Positions 1-12,224 of a DNA stretch of 64,000 nt are shown in pieces. The translations under genes and the position numbers were made by a program. Within the stretch, counting starts at the first letter, position 1; each line of letters opens with the position of its first letter. The DNA lies in NCBI RefSeq assembly GCF_022682495.2, contig NC_071390.1, positions 102,928,294-102,992,293 of the forward strand, read 5' to 3'. Below the pieces are notes generated by a model. That model was not told where the DNA came from and did no database searches. It saw only the letters and a program-made list of their open reading frames with translations. Source of the stretch: Desmodus rotundus. Lineage: Eukaryota > Chordata > Mammalia > Chiroptera > Phyllostomidae.

Positions 1-1690
1 CATTTAGATTTAATATTGCACCGAGATTACAATCAAGTCCTCTTGGCCATCTCATCTCCAATCTATTTTATGCTTATTATGTATTCTCTCTCCCAGAATG
101 CAAACTGGTTTTCTGCTTCTTAGAGTGGGGTGGGTGTAGTTGTGGAGTTGGAAGTAGTGATCTGATTGTTAACTATTTTCTATTATCCACAGACAACTCT
201 GACAAATGTATACAAAAGTGCTTCACACATAATTCAGTATCAAATTAGGCATATAAATTCTTAATTTGCCTATGGGAAAATTACATGAGATATGAGTGAA
301 AAGAGATTTGAATAATGACATTTTATTGTGGTTTTAAATCCAATGCCATTGACAAACATAAATCGTCCCATATTATCTATATCAGAGAATGGAGTACTTT
401 TCACATAGGTTGAATTTTCAGGTTGATATGATTTATAATTAGCTATACCTTAAGTTCCTTGTGGAGAAAGATAGTTTAAAAACTACGCAAGTACAGTTAT
501 TTAAATAGTCTCTGTTAACATCTGCCGTACGTGCTGAAAGTAGGCGGTCTCATCGGGTGCTGGTCAGATGTTACATTTGGGTCGAACTGGGGTGCAAGTG
601 TCATGACACAACTGTTAATGGATTGGGTCATTCAGTTTCCTTTTCATGTTGGAGCTGGGCCTGGAAAATAAAGGCGAAGACAAAAATTGTTGAGTTACCA
701 GGTGTGTACCATGGAGAGTATGTGTAGCATTTCAAGTTGTAAACTTGGATGATGGTGTTTGTGCCATTCTTCAACATATATATTTCAGTTTTGGTGACTT
801 GAATTTAAATAATAACTATGTTGTGAATGTAATGATCGCTCTGTACTTAATCAGTTCTCATATTAAAAATACTTTAAGTAGGCTCAAGGGCCCCAGATTA
901 AGAGCAGCCCATTATTAGCAAGTTTTCACTCTGCTACATTACACCTAGAATGTATTCCACTTCTCCCAAGAAACTTCGGCTATAAAATAGAAGTTATATT
1001 GACAGCAGTGGCTGTATTTTAAATATTCATGCAGTGGTATACCTATTAAATGCATCACATACAGCAAAAAACTCTTTTGCAAATCCCAAATTTTGACTCA
1101 AAATTTTTCTTCTACATAGGTGTTGTTAAATATCTGTGAAATCAAACTTGACTTTTAGTAAATGTATGTCAATTCTCTTACATACATTTCCCTTACAAAT
1201 TCTCTTACATTTCTCTTAGAAAATGTATGTAAAAGATAAAAATATTTGTTATTTATACATGTGGTTTGTCTCTTTGTTTTATTCACCCTCATAAGAGAAC
1301 AGATATAACTAGACTTGCAAGACAATTGAAAATTTTCATCAAATTCTAGGCATTCAAAAGCCTTGTTGATTATGTGACATTGAGTTTCATCTTTCAAATA
1401 ATTAAGATTCTTAAGTGGGATGGGTTGACTCTACTGAAATAAAAACACTGAATAACTTTCTTAATCAGCAAAGCTTTATTTGGCTCCTGGTTATATTCGC
1501 TTGCAGAAATATGTATGCACATTCTCTCTTTTTAATTTGTCAAATGGATCAATGATGAGAGAGAAGTCAATTTGTGAAACAAGGGAACATTCCTCTGGAA
1601 AAAGTGTGTGTGTGTGTGCGCGCTGTAGCAGCTCTTACAAATCTAAAAAGTGATGGACCTGTGTTTGAAGAGTGAAAGAAGGATGCCAAA
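1..1690. other. AT-rich sequence without a recognised gene
   Basis: I see no coding exon, RNA gene or clear repeat here. A short GT/GC microsatellite lies at 1603-1622. The only open frame is about 80 codons on the minus strand (1155-1397) in very AT-rich DNA, which is expected by chance. Confidence 0.5.
1603..1622. repeat. (GT)n/(GC) microsatellite
   Basis: A run of GT dinucleotides ends in GCGCGC. It alternates purine and pyrimidine, so it could adopt Z-DNA, but it is short. Confidence 0.85.
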
Positions 1691-1694
1691 TACT

Positions 1695-1830
1695 ACAGTC
1701 ATGACAATAGCTAATATTTGAGTGATTTTGTATTTTAGAAAATGCACATAATGCTTCTTTCATCTTCAATGATCTTGTGAAGTTGATTTTATCCTCTTTT
1801 TACATAAGACAATAGTTCAGGGAAGTTGAA
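1695..1830 (-). repeat. MIR SINE fragment
   Basis: Read on the minus strand, this follows the diverged core and 3' part of the mammalian-wide MIR element. Markers are the segment near 'tacataagacaatagttcag' (the MIR 'fraction of dinucleotide counts' core) and the flanking 'aatgcttctttcatcttcaa'. It is heavily diverged, so the ends are approximate. Confidence 0.45.
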
Positions 1831-2054
1831 CAACATTTTTTCCTTTTTTGTTGATGTCTGAAAATGTTAACACTAGTCAGTATTTTAAGGCTTTTCTTTC
1901 TGTTTCCTCCAGATAACAATTCTTCATTCTCTTCTACCTTTAATCTTTTAAGTTCAACTTAGACCACAAAATATTTACTTTATTTTTTACTAGAACTTAC
2001 CACCTATAAAAAATAGCTTATATGTTTAGTAGTTTTAACATCTGACCTCATTTA

Positions 2055-2168
2055 AGTATAAACTCCATGAAGGCAAAAAAACCTTTGTCACCTCTGTTCA
2101 ATGTTGTATTTTAGGCCATAGAATAGCACCTGGCACACATGGACATCTCAATAAATACTACTTGCTGA
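2055..2168 (+). repeat. L2 LINE 3' end
   Basis: The typical L2 3'-terminal phrases appear in order: 'aaactccatgaaggca', then 'cacctctgttcaatgttgta', then 'gcacctggcacaca', then 'tcaataaatact'. L2 is an ancient mammalian LINE, and this is a 3' scrap with no coding capacity. Confidence 0.7.
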
Positions 2169-2994
2169 AAGACTATGGGGACAAAAGAGACATGGCTCCT
2201 GCTCTCCAACAACACACAGCTTAACCTGCAGCAAGTGGACATGACTCTTTATTGGGTATGTTGAAGATGCTTTATGTCAAGTCCATATTCCCTCAACTTG
2301 TAATTCTTTCTCTCCTCCAGGCTTCCTAGTTCAGTGCCACACCAAGTCACCCTTTCCATTAAGGTCCTTATTTTAACAGAAAGGTGTTTTATTTTGTTTT
2401 TGTTATACTGTCCCATCCTAGCAAAATTTGCTTATATGTCTTCTCAGCTTCTTCTTTGTAGGTCCTCTTTGGTTAGTGCTTTTCTCCACTGTGTACAGCA
2501 CTGTCCTTTTAGATTTGAATAGTGGAAACAGAAATTTATGCAATTCCAATCATGATTTTAGCATTGGACATCTAGCCCAGGGTGTGTCTGCCTTCAGGCT
2601 GTTCTGCTGGTCTTCATGTAATTACTTCTATGGAGTAGGACACCCAGGACACAAAGTGTTATGGAGAAATTCTTTCTGTCTTATCATTCTTAGAGAGACA
2701 CACATCTCTTTAGAATTTAGATCTGTCCTAAATTTCTAGAATTGGGGTAGGATGGAAGACCAGGAGGCTTGTGTCTGCTCAATGCCAAAGTAACTCTCAG
2801 GTGTGTAATAATTGGGAAGGTCAGAGTAAGAATTTCTTTTTCTGCTAAATGAGATTATATGTTCATGTTTTTATGCTTATATTAATGGAAAATATAGTAT
2901 ATTGTCCTGCATGAACTGAGCAATTGATGATACTAGAATGGGCTTAAACTTTCTTAATTATAGGTTGGTAAGCTAAGTGCTTTCAGGTGAAATA

Positions 2995-3090
2995 TCTAGA
3001 CTCACAGAACCTCTGTTGCTTCATGTATAATGTGGGGATATAAGTGCACTTTCCCCATGCTGTTGCTGGGAGAGTTAAATAAACTGACAC
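2995..3090 (+). repeat. MIR SINE fragment
   Basis: The order 'cctctgttgcttcatgta', 'aatgtggggatataa', 'gggagagttaaataa' matches the MIR 3' half, which follows a 'cctcatctgtaaaatgggg' core with a 'gaggattaaatga' tail. It is diverged and lacks the 5' tRNA-like part. Confidence 0.5.
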
Positions 3091-3126
3091 CTCAACATCT
3101 CATCCAGATCCCCACCCCTGACTCAC

Positions 3127-3169
3127 CTTCTCCTATTGCCTTGTGAGCAGTCCTGTGCAGGTACAGCAG
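3127..3169 (-). other. Candidate minus-strand exon (speculative)
   Basis: On the minus strand, a pyrimidine-rich acceptor ending in 'ttcccttccag' is followed by 43 nt and then AAG|GTGAGT, a consensus donor. Two of the three frames are open across the 43 nt. No protein family is recognised. Pseudo-exons with good splice sites are common by chance in 64 kb of mammalian DNA, so this is only a pointer. Confidence 0.15.
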
Positions 3170-4575
3170 CTGGAAGGGAATCAACTTCCCATGGGCACAC
3201 CCTGACAGCACCTCACTCTATGGCTACATCAGAGGTATTTGCTGTCTTGGTCTTTTCTCATGATGCTGAGGAGGGGGAACAGTGGGAACCTGCTCAGGGC
3301 CCACATGTGCTCAGCCCAGTGGGGAAGTAATGAGCTCTGCAGCAATCTCTGACAATTGAAAAATAGGGAATAGGATAAAGTCTTTCTCTTTTCTCCTTCT
3401 GGAAAAACCACCAGCGGTATAGTTAAGAATCTTTAGGGGGATGGCACAGTGAAATTAAGCAAGTCAGTTCCACTCAGAGGTGAACAGCATGGTAATGCAT
3501 CCTGTTAGGGCTTTTGTACCCTTCTTGTCTCCTTGCCTTTGGCCCTCACTGTCACTCTTTGGGATGCACTCCTTAGTAATACAGCAGCCCACGAACTTTT
3601 GCCTCAGGCTTTGCCTTCTGAAGGCAGTCTAAGACAGAATGTAAACCTGGCTCAAAATAGTGCTGAATGTTTGTTATGATTATTACAACCTACTACTAAT
3701 TTATTAGTGATTACTGATGCCCACAAGAATAGACAATGGTAACATTTTGTTTAACCAGATAATTTTCATTTTATAAAATCTGTGGTCATTTTTAGGAGAT
3801 AATATACAATCTCTAATAACATAAGATGTATTTGTCTAATGCCATATACTTAAATAAAATTTATGTCCAATAGGAAACTTTTAATGGCATCCCAGAAGTG
3901 ACAACTTGTATTTGTCCTTTTTACAATTTTGCAAATTTACAATTTGTTACAATTACAAAAGACAATTGTAAAAATGACTTCTGGTATTTTTAGTCAAAGC
4001 AGGTCAGAAACCATTATTTGCCATGGTCATAGGTTTCTATAGTTGCCATACTGGTAGGAAATACTTTTCTTGAAGTATCTCAGTTAGAATGTTCTTGCTA
4101 CATACCAAATTAACTTTCTGTATTATAGTGATATTTGCTTTTATGCATGAACTACCAGTGTGAAACCAAGAAAAATCCTGGTCACTAATGCTAATTAATA
4201 AGTCCACAGCACTGAATACTAAATGAGAACCAAAATATACCTTCTTATGAACTTACTCATAGATGTAAAGGAGAATTCCAGGTTGAATTCTGTAAACTAA
4301 AACGAATTCTTATAGTCAGTCCCACTCTTGGATCCCCTCTTTTAAGACTCTTTAAATTTAAGATCTCTTCTCCTGATTTACAGGAACAGCCATGTATTTA
4401 TTCTGAATATTAAGATTAGAGGACTACTCTGGTCTAAAAAATCCATTTGGAAACAAAATAAAACCCAAGTTCTTACTTGTATCTTCTAATCCACAGAGTT
4501 TCTTTCATTGTGATTAGATATTTACCAAAATACTCCTCTACTGAAAATTCTTTCAATTTAAAAGACATATATTCT
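3170..4575. other. Unique AT-rich sequence
   Basis: No gene or clear repeat is recognised up to the LINE-1 boundary. Short overlapping open frames around 3.1-3.4 kb are unremarkable. Confidence 0.45.
4562..4575 (+). repeat. 5' target-site duplication of the old LINE-1
   Basis: The 14-mer 'aagacatatattct' lies directly before the LINE-1 start. It pairs with 'aagatacatgttct' directly after the A-rich tail (10391-10404). Eleven of 14 bases agree, and all three differences are transitions, as expected for an old duplication. Confidence 0.7.
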
Positions 4576-5343
4576 CAGGATCCAAGATGGTGGAGGAGTA
4601 AGTGGAAGCTACACTAACCTCCTCCCTGGAGTGATCTGGAATTACAACTAAATTGTAGAGAAATCATCATGAATAACCAACTGAACATGACCTGGAGAGA
4701 AGACTTATAACCAAGGACAGACAGCAGAAACCACTTCAGCCCCATGTGGTTGGTAGGGACTGGGGAAACATGAGACGGCTTGACTGGGCTCCCATGGGCA
4801 GCAGCTGAAGATGTAGAGGGATATTTCAGTGGCTAGGGAATTCCCCCTGATAAGTATGGGGTCTAAACCCCAAGCTGGGCAGCAGAGCCAGAAAGGAACT
4901 CAGATAACATCCAGATGTTAAAAACATCAGGGTTTCTGTCTGCCAGGGAGAAATGGCTGGAGACTCAGAGATCCTCTTAAAAAGCCAATGCACAAAATTT
5001 CGTTTGCAGCCACTTACTCTGGGCTCCAGCAGAGATAGAACAGAGTGGACTAGAGACACTTGAGGAGAGTCTGGGGTTGGTGGCTCTGGGGAGAGAAGTG
5101 AAGGAACGGCCAACAGGATCCCTATGCTGAGTCATTTCCCATACTGTAGAAGCCATCTTTCTCACACAGCTCTCCTCTCCAAGTGGTATCAGCCTGAAGG
5201 GAAGCAAGAGCAGGAATTACTCTGCCCCACCCTATGGTGCTTAAGTTGGGCTGCTGATTACAGCTTCATTAGCTTAAGAACTGATAAGTTTAATGACTGA
5301 TTAGTTTAACAACTAAACTGGAAAATACAAAGAACTAGCCAAA

Positions 5344-6193
5344 ATGGGAAGAAAAAGAAACAGGCCCCAAATGAAAGAAGCAGAAAATTCTTCAGTAGAA
5401 AAACTACAGGAAATGGACTCAAGTAATTTATCAGATAAAGAGTTTAGAATAATGACTATAAGGATACTCAACAGCATGAAAAAAGACATAGAAGCCATAA
5501 AAAAGGACCAGTCAGAAATAAAGAATGCAATATATGAAGTGAATAATGCACTGGCAGGAATAAACAGTAGGATAGATGAAGCAGAGGACTGCTTCAGTGA
5601 TTTGGGAGACAAGGTAGAAAATAACACCCAGACAGAGCAGCAAAAAAAAAAAAAAAGAATTAAAAAAAAAATGAGGAGAGCTGAAGAAACATGTTGGACA
5701 ACTTGAAGTGGAACATAATCTGCATCATGGGAAAACCAGAAGGAGAAGAGAGTAAGCAAGGGACTGTCAACCTATTTGAATAAATAATGACTGAAAACTT
5801 TCCTAATCTGGCGAAGAACAAAGACACACAAGTCTAGGAAGCTCAGAGAGCCCCAAACAAGTTGGACCCAGAGACACCTACACCAAAACACATCATAATT
5901 AAAATGACAAGGCTTAAAGACAAGGAGAGAATCCTAAAGGCTGCAAGAGAAAACAAGTAGTAATTTACAAGAGAACACCAATTAGACTGCCATCTGATTT
6001 CTCACCAGAAACATTTCAGGACAGAAGGGACTAATGTGGAACATTCAAGGTGATGAAAAGCAAGTACCTGCAACCAAGGCTACTTTACCCAGCAAGGTTA
6101 TCATTTAAAATCGAAGGAGAAGTAAGGAACTTCCTTGACAAGAAAAAGCTAAAGGAGATTCTTAACACCAAACCATACTGCAACAAATGTTAA
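5344..6193 (+). pseudogene. LINE-1 ORF1 remnant (RNA-binding chaperone)
   Basis: L1 ORF1 encodes the trimeric RNA-binding protein that coats L1 RNA. The first 120 codons (5344-5706) are open and start MGRKRNR. They hold a charged coiled-coil stretch with heptad-like spacing (residues about 35-95). The frame then runs into two A-rich tracts near 5642-5675, where slippage has probably disrupted it. Further downstream the RRM and C-terminal domain can still be followed in broken frames: 'MGKPEGEE', 'ENFPNL', 'PKHIIIKMTRLKDKERILKA' and then 'PIRLPSDFSPETFQ'. Stops interrupt it after 'VNLFE' and after the 'AAREN' segment. About 850 nt remain, a little short of a typical L1 ORF1 of about 1 kb. No functional product is expected. 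Confidence 0.85.
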
Positions 6194-6216
6194 AGGGCTT
6201 GCTTTAAGAAGAAGAA

Positions 6217-6332
6217 AAAAAAGAGAAAGAAAGAAAGAAAGAGAGGAGGGAGGGAGGGAGGGAGGAAGGGAGAGAGAGAGGAAGGAAGGAAGGAAGGAAG
6301 GAAGGAAGGAAGGAAGGAAGGAAGGAAGGAAA
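6217..6332 (+). repeat. (GGGA)n / (GGAA)n microsatellite
   Basis: Purine-only tandem tetranucleotides: GAAA units pass into GGGA units, then GA, then roughly twelve GGAA/GAAG units (about 6280-6330). It sits between the ends of ORF1 and ORF2 of the LINE-1 and probably expanded after insertion. Tandem GGAA is also the core of ETS-factor binding sites. Confidence 0.95.
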
Positions 6333-6348
6333 AGAGCCTAACAATAAA

Positions 6349-9300
6349 ATGGTACTACATATGTATCTATCAATAATCACCTTAAATGTAAATGGCTTAA
6401 AAGCTCCAACCAAAAGACATAGGGTAGGTAGCTGGATAAGAAAACAAGCCCCATATATTATGCTGCCTCCAAGAGACCCATATCAGATTGAAAGATACAC
6501 ACAAACTAAAAGTGAAGGGTTGGAAAAAGATATGTCATGCAAATGAGAAAGAAAAAAAACCTTGGGGTAACAGTACATATATCCAATGAAATAGACTTTA
6601 AAACCAAGGCTGTAGTATGAAACAAAGAAGGACACTATGTAATGATAAAGGGAACAGTCCAACAAGAGGATATAACCCAGGTAAACAATTACACACTCAA
6701 CATGAGAGCACCTAAATATGTAACACAAATCTTGATGGAGATAAAGGGAGAAAATGACAGAAATACAGTAATAGTTGGGGATTTTAACACACCATTGACT
6801 TCAATGGATAGACCTTCCAGGTAGAAAATCAACGAGGAGACGGCAGCCTTAAATGACACACTAGATCAAATGGATTTAATTGACATCTTCAGAGCATGTC
6901 ACCCCAAAGCAGTAGAATATATATACTTTTCAAGTGCACATGGAACATTTTCTAGGATAGACCACATACTAGGACACAAAACAAGTCTCAATACATTTAA
7001 TAAGACTGAAATCATATCAAGCACATTCTCTGACCACAATGCCATGAAACTAGAAATCAACTACAAGATCACTGAAAAACACACAAAGACATGAAAGCTA
7101 AATAATATGCTATTAAACAATGAATGGGTAAATAACGAGATCAAGGAAGTAAAGATACCTTGAAACAAATGAAAATGAGGATACAACAATGCAAAATATG
7201 TGGGACACAGAGAAAACAATCCTAAGAGGGAAATTTGTAGCATTACAGGCCTTTCTCAAAAACCAAGAAAAAGCTCAAATAAACAGTCTAACTCCACACC
7301 AAAGGAACTTGAAAAGGAACCACAAACAAAGCCCAATGTGAGCAGAAGGAAGGAAATAATTAAGATCAGAGCAGAAATAAATGAAATAGAGTCTAAAAAA
7401 AGATACAAAATATCAATGAATCTAAGAGCTTGTTTTTTAAAAAAGATCAACAAGATTGACAAACCTTTAACCAGACTCATCAAGAAAAAAAGAGAAAGGA
7501 CCCAAATAAATACAATAAGGCATTAAAGAGGAGAAATAACAGCTGACGCCAAAGAAATACAAAGGATTTTAAGAAAATATTATGAACTACTATATGCCAA
7601 CAAACTGGACAGCCTGGATGAAATGGATAAATTCCTAGAAACATACAGTCTTCCAAAACTAAATCAGGCAGAATCAGAGAATCTGAACAGACAGATGACA
7701 CCTAGTGCAATGGAAGCAGTGATCAAAAATCTCCCAGCAAACAAAAGGCCTGGACCGGATGGCTTCACAGAGGAATTTTACCAAACATTCCAAGAAGAAC
7801 TAACACCTCTGCTTCTCAAACTATTTCATAAAATTCAAGAGGAGGAAAGGCTCCCAAACTCATTTTATGAGGCCAGCATTATCGTAATTCTCAAACCAGA
7901 TAAAAACACTACAGAGAAAGAAAATTGTAGGCCAATACTGCTGATGAACATAGATGCTAAAACCCGCAACAAAATATTAGCAAACTGAATACTGTAATGC
8001 ATCAACAAGATCATACACCATAATCAAGTGGGATTTATTCTGGAATGCAAGGCTGGTACAACATTCATAAATCAACAAATGTGATTCATCACATAAACAA
8101 AATGAAGGATAAAAACCACATGATCATATCAATAGATGCAGAAAAAGCATTTGATAAAATCTAGCACTGATTTATGATTAAAACTCTCAGCAAAGAGGGA
8201 TTAGAGGGAACATACCTAAACATAATAGAGGCTATATATGACAAACCCACTGCCAGCATCATACTCAATGGGCAAAAATTAAAAGCATTTCCCTTAAGAC
8301 CAGGAGCAAGACAAGGTTGTCTAGTTTCACCTCTCTTATTCAACATAGTACTGGAAGTCCTCACCATAGCAGTGAGACCAGAAGAAGAAATGACAAGCGT
8401 CCAAATTTGAAAGGAATTAGTAAAACTGTCTTTATTCTCAGATGACATGGTACTGTACATAGAGAACCACAAAGATTCCACCTAGAAACTACTAGAATTG
8501 ATAAATGAATTCAGCAAAGTAGTAGGATACAAAATTAATATCCAGAAATCACCTGCATTTTTATATGCCAACAACGAACTAACAAAAAAGGAAATCAAGA
8601 AAACGATCACATTCACTATTGCTTCAAAAAGAATAAAATATCTAGGAATAAACCTAACCAAGGATGTAAAAGGCCTGTACTCAGAAAATTATAAGACACT
8701 GAAGAAAGTAATTGAAGAAGATACAAATAAGTGGAAGCTCATATGGTATTCATGAATAGGAAGAATTAACATCGTTAAAATGTCCATACTATCCAAAGCT
8801 ATCTATAGACTCAATGCAATTCCTGTCAAGATTCCACTGGCATATTTCACAGAACTAGAACAGATAATTTAGAAATTCATTTCAACCACAAATGACCGTG
8901 CACAGCAACAGCAATCCTGAGAAAGAACGAAGTTGGAGGAATCACCCTACCTAATATCCAACTATATTATTAGGCCATAGTAGTCAAAGCAGCATGGTAT
9001 TGGCTTAAAAACAGACACATGGTTCAGTGGAACAGAATAGAGAGCTCAGGAATAAAGCCCACACCTTTATAGTCAATTAATATTCAACAGAGGAAGCAAG
9101 CACCTACCATGGGCTAATGATAGCTTATTCAATAAATGGTATTAGGAAAATTGTACAGATACATGCAGAAAAGTGAAACTAGACCACCCTCTTACACCAC
9201 ATACAAGAATAAATTCAAAGTGGATCAAAGACTTAAGTGTTAGACCCAAAACTATAAAAATCCTAGAAGAAAACATAGGCAGCAAAATCTCAGAAATTGC

Positions 9301-10150
9301 TCATAGCAATTTTTTATTGAATATACCTCCCCAGGCAAGGAAAATGAAAGGAAAAATAAACAAATGGGACTACAACAAACTAAAAAGTTTTTGCACAGTG
9401 AAGGAAATCATGTACAAAATAAAAAGACAACCCACAGAATGGGAGAACGTGTTCACCGATATATCTGATAGGGGTTAATATCCCAAGTTTACAAAGTACT
9501 TACAAAATTCAACAAACAACCCAGTTAAAAAGTGGGCAAAGGACCTGAATAGACACTTCTCCAAAAAGGACATACAAATAGCCAATAGACATATGAAAAG
9601 ATGCTCAATGTCACTAATCATCAGAGAAATGCAAATTAAAAGCATAATGAGATATCATCTCACATGGGTCAGAATGGCCACCATACATGTATCTACAAAC
9701 AACAAGTGCTGCTGAGGATGTGGAGAAAGGGGAACTGTTTCGCACTGTTGGTGGGAATGCAGACTAGTGTAGCCCCTGTGGAAAGCAGTGTGGAATTTCC
9801 TCAAAAAACTAAAAATGGGTCTGCCTTTTGACCCTGTGATCCCAGTTCTGGGAATATATCCGAAGGAACCCAAAACACTAATTGGAAAGAACATAAGCAC
9901 CCCTATGTTCATTGCAGTGTTATTTACAATTGCAAGATATGGAAGCAGCCCAAGTGTCCATCAATAGATGAGTGGATAAAACAACTATGGGACATCTACA
10001 CAATGGAATGCTACTCAGCCATAAAAAAGTAGAAAATTTTACCCTTTGCAACAGTATGGATGGACCTGGAGAATATTATGCTCAGTGAAATAAGCCAGTC
10101 AGAGAAAGACAAATACAATATGATTTCACTTGTATGTGGAATCTAATGAA
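6349..10150 (+). pseudogene. LINE-1 ORF2 remnant (endonuclease / reverse transcriptase)
   Basis: L1 ORF2 encodes an AP-like endonuclease, a reverse transcriptase and a cysteine-rich tail. The endonuclease start is clear near 6367 (ITLNVNGLKAPTKRHR). The next catalytic motif, LQETH, can be read only in another frame, so a frameshift separates the two. The RT region runs from about 7623 (open for 121 codons, with NKRPGPDGF) through [13 protein letters not shown] (about 8127) and [18 protein letters not shown] (about 8303). The active-site FADD equivalent reads FSDD near 8440, so both aspartates survive. The C-terminal part ([25 protein letters not shown]) is recognisable to about 10 kb. At least ten stops or frameshifts are visible. 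The copy cannot encode a working enzyme. Confidence 0.9.
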
Positions 10151-10337
10151 CAAACTGAACTAATAAGGAAAATGGGGACAGACTCATAGATGGAGAGCAG
10201 GATGACAGCTAAGTGGGGGTGGGGAGGTTAAGGGGTAGATGGATTGAGCAAAAATCCAGGACTCATGGTCATGGACCACAGTGTGGTGATTGCTGGGGAG
10301 GGTAGTATAAAAGGACTGAAATGCAACATAAAAAAAT

Positions 10338-10390
10338 ACAATAAAGATTAAATGTAAAAAAAAAAGAAAAAGAATAAAGAGGCAAAAAAT
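10338..10390 (+). terminator. LINE-1 polyadenylation signal and A-rich tail
   Basis: AATAAA at 10340-10345 is followed by A-rich sequence with scattered G and T up to the 3' target-site duplication. The degraded tail fits an old insertion. Confidence 0.7.
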
Positions 10391-10404
10391 AAGATACATG
10401 TTCT
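10391..10404 (+). repeat. 3' target-site duplication of the old LINE-1
   Basis: 'aagatacatgttct' is the partner of 4562-4575, with 11 of 14 bases identical and only transitions between them. Confidence 0.7.
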
Positions 10405-12220
10405 TTCTCTAAATTGAAATAGAGTTCCTCTTTTACAGTTGTATATTTAGTTGATCGTATGTGGTCATGTGAGCCAGTTCTCACTGACTGCTTTGTGAAG
10501 ATTCTCCAGTTATTTACAGGCATGTGTTTGGAGTTGTCTAACAATGGCTCTTTAATGACAAGGATCATGTAACTTCTTTTCTTTTGTGTCCCACAAACTG
10601 CCTGGGCTAGTGCCTACCTAAAGCTCATCAGACTAATTCATTTTTATGAAAGTCTAATGAAGGCCTTTTGTTTTTCTAAATGCATGAACTGACTCATGTC
10701 TTGGTATTGCCCATATTAATAGGAGACATAATTAACTGTGTTCCAATGTTAAACAAATACAAGCTATTTGGGGAGGATAGCGGTTGTTCTTTAAAGTCAT
10801 TTTACAAAGTGTAAAGATGACTCTGTCAAGCAGAGCGAGAGGAGCTGTTTTGTCAGTAATTGTAAAGGAACAAAGCCCCGCTGGTGCAGGCATCAGAATA
10901 GCTGCCAAAGATGAAAAGTACCTGGCTGGGTTTTAAAGGACAGGAATACAATACTCGTACTAAGACACGCTTTATAGAGTCCAATTCACAGCCAAGGAAA
11001 ACAGCTTTTGGAGCTTTTGGATGTCCATAAACAGCTAGATGAATGCAAGGAAGCCAAAACCAGGGATGAGTGGGGTATTTAAATGCTCAACTTGCTCAGC
11101 TGCTACAGTGTCCTCCTCCCTACACACCAATGTGCTAGCACAGAGAGAACCAAGGAACGCCTTATGTGTTTGTAATTTATGGAAAATCTACATGTGGAGG
11201 ACAGGTAGAGGACACTAATGAAATAGCCATTTCTTATGCTATAGGTTTTGAAAAAATATCTGGCTCAGTTTCTCAATGTGATCATAAAACCTGATACTAG
11301 AGAGAGAGGGAGGACAGTCTAGTAGTGACCCTCAGATAATGCCTTGTGGTCACTCAAGTCCTAGGTGACAATTGCCCGTTGATAAGCCAGTTCAAGTGTT
11401 TTCTTAGCCAAGACACTTCAGAAACCTTGCCAAGAGAAAAGGGCATATGGCAGTAAGTTGTAAAGTGATAAAAGGCAGACATGGGTGGAAAATATTTTAT
11501 CAAGAAAGATAAAACGAAAAAATTATATGAATATGATAACAGCACAACAAAGAATATTTTATAGAAAAACTTTTGTAATGTTGCCAACTTCTAAGGCAAA
11601 ATGAATGAAGAGCAAACGGGTTATATTTCAAACACATACCATTACAGTGAGCAGCAGTTACATTTTGCTATCCGCGTCACGTTTTTTGACTGATGCAATA
11701 AAATTAGCAAAATACAGAGAAAAACATAGGATTCATACTTTTTCGACTTCAAATTTAGAATGGACTTTATGGTTAACTATTCCAGAAAAACATTTTTGAA
11801 GTTTTGAATCTTGTTAAGCCTCTGAGGAAGTGCCACACTGTTTACAACTAGGACGGAAACCTAAAGTTTCCTATGGTTTTTGGACTTATAGGAAACCTTA
11901 GCACTTTTTTTAATGGAGAGATTTTAGGCTTTAATACTTCCATAATTATTAGATTTAATGGCTCATAGTGATAAGAATACTGTAGTAAGTCTTCATGGAT
12001 TATAAATTAGGAATGCCTTCTGTGATTCATTGAGTTCCTTCTATACATAATGATCTAGTTCTACATTTAATTATTTCATTTGATTGAACTTCTGTTGGTG
12101 GGACCCCAGATGGCAGATAAGATTCAGGATATATGAGACAAAGTGGTTTTTCTCTAAATCTTTCTTGTTTCCTAATATTCTCCATGCTTTTGTTCCTCAC
12201 CTTGAGAGCCTTCATTTGGT
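10405..12220. other. Repeat-poor unique sequence; possible conserved non-coding DNA at about 10570-11120
   Basis: No gene or repeat is recognised. The part from about 10570 to 11120 is less AT-rich and has dense transcription-factor-like words: 'cataattaac', 'gaacaaagcc' (SOX-like) and 'atgactctgtcaagc'. Conservation is inferred only from texture and must be tested by alignment. Confidence 0.3.
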
Positions 12221-12224
12221 AAGG

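Larger units (their letters stand above)
4576..10390 (+). mobile_element. Near full-length, inactive LINE-1
   Basis: This is about 5.8 kb with complete L1 architecture: a 5' UTR-like segment (4576-5343), ORF1 (5344-6193), a simple-repeat inter-ORF spacer, ORF2 (about 6349-10150), a short 3' UTR, an AATAAA signal at 10340-10345 and an A-rich tail to 10390. A diverged 14-bp duplication (4562-4575 and 10391-10404) frames it, which supports insertion by target-primed reverse transcription and fixes both ends. Both ORFs carry many stops and frameshifts, so the copy is dead and clearly older than the LINE-1 at 23.6 kb. Confidence 0.9.
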
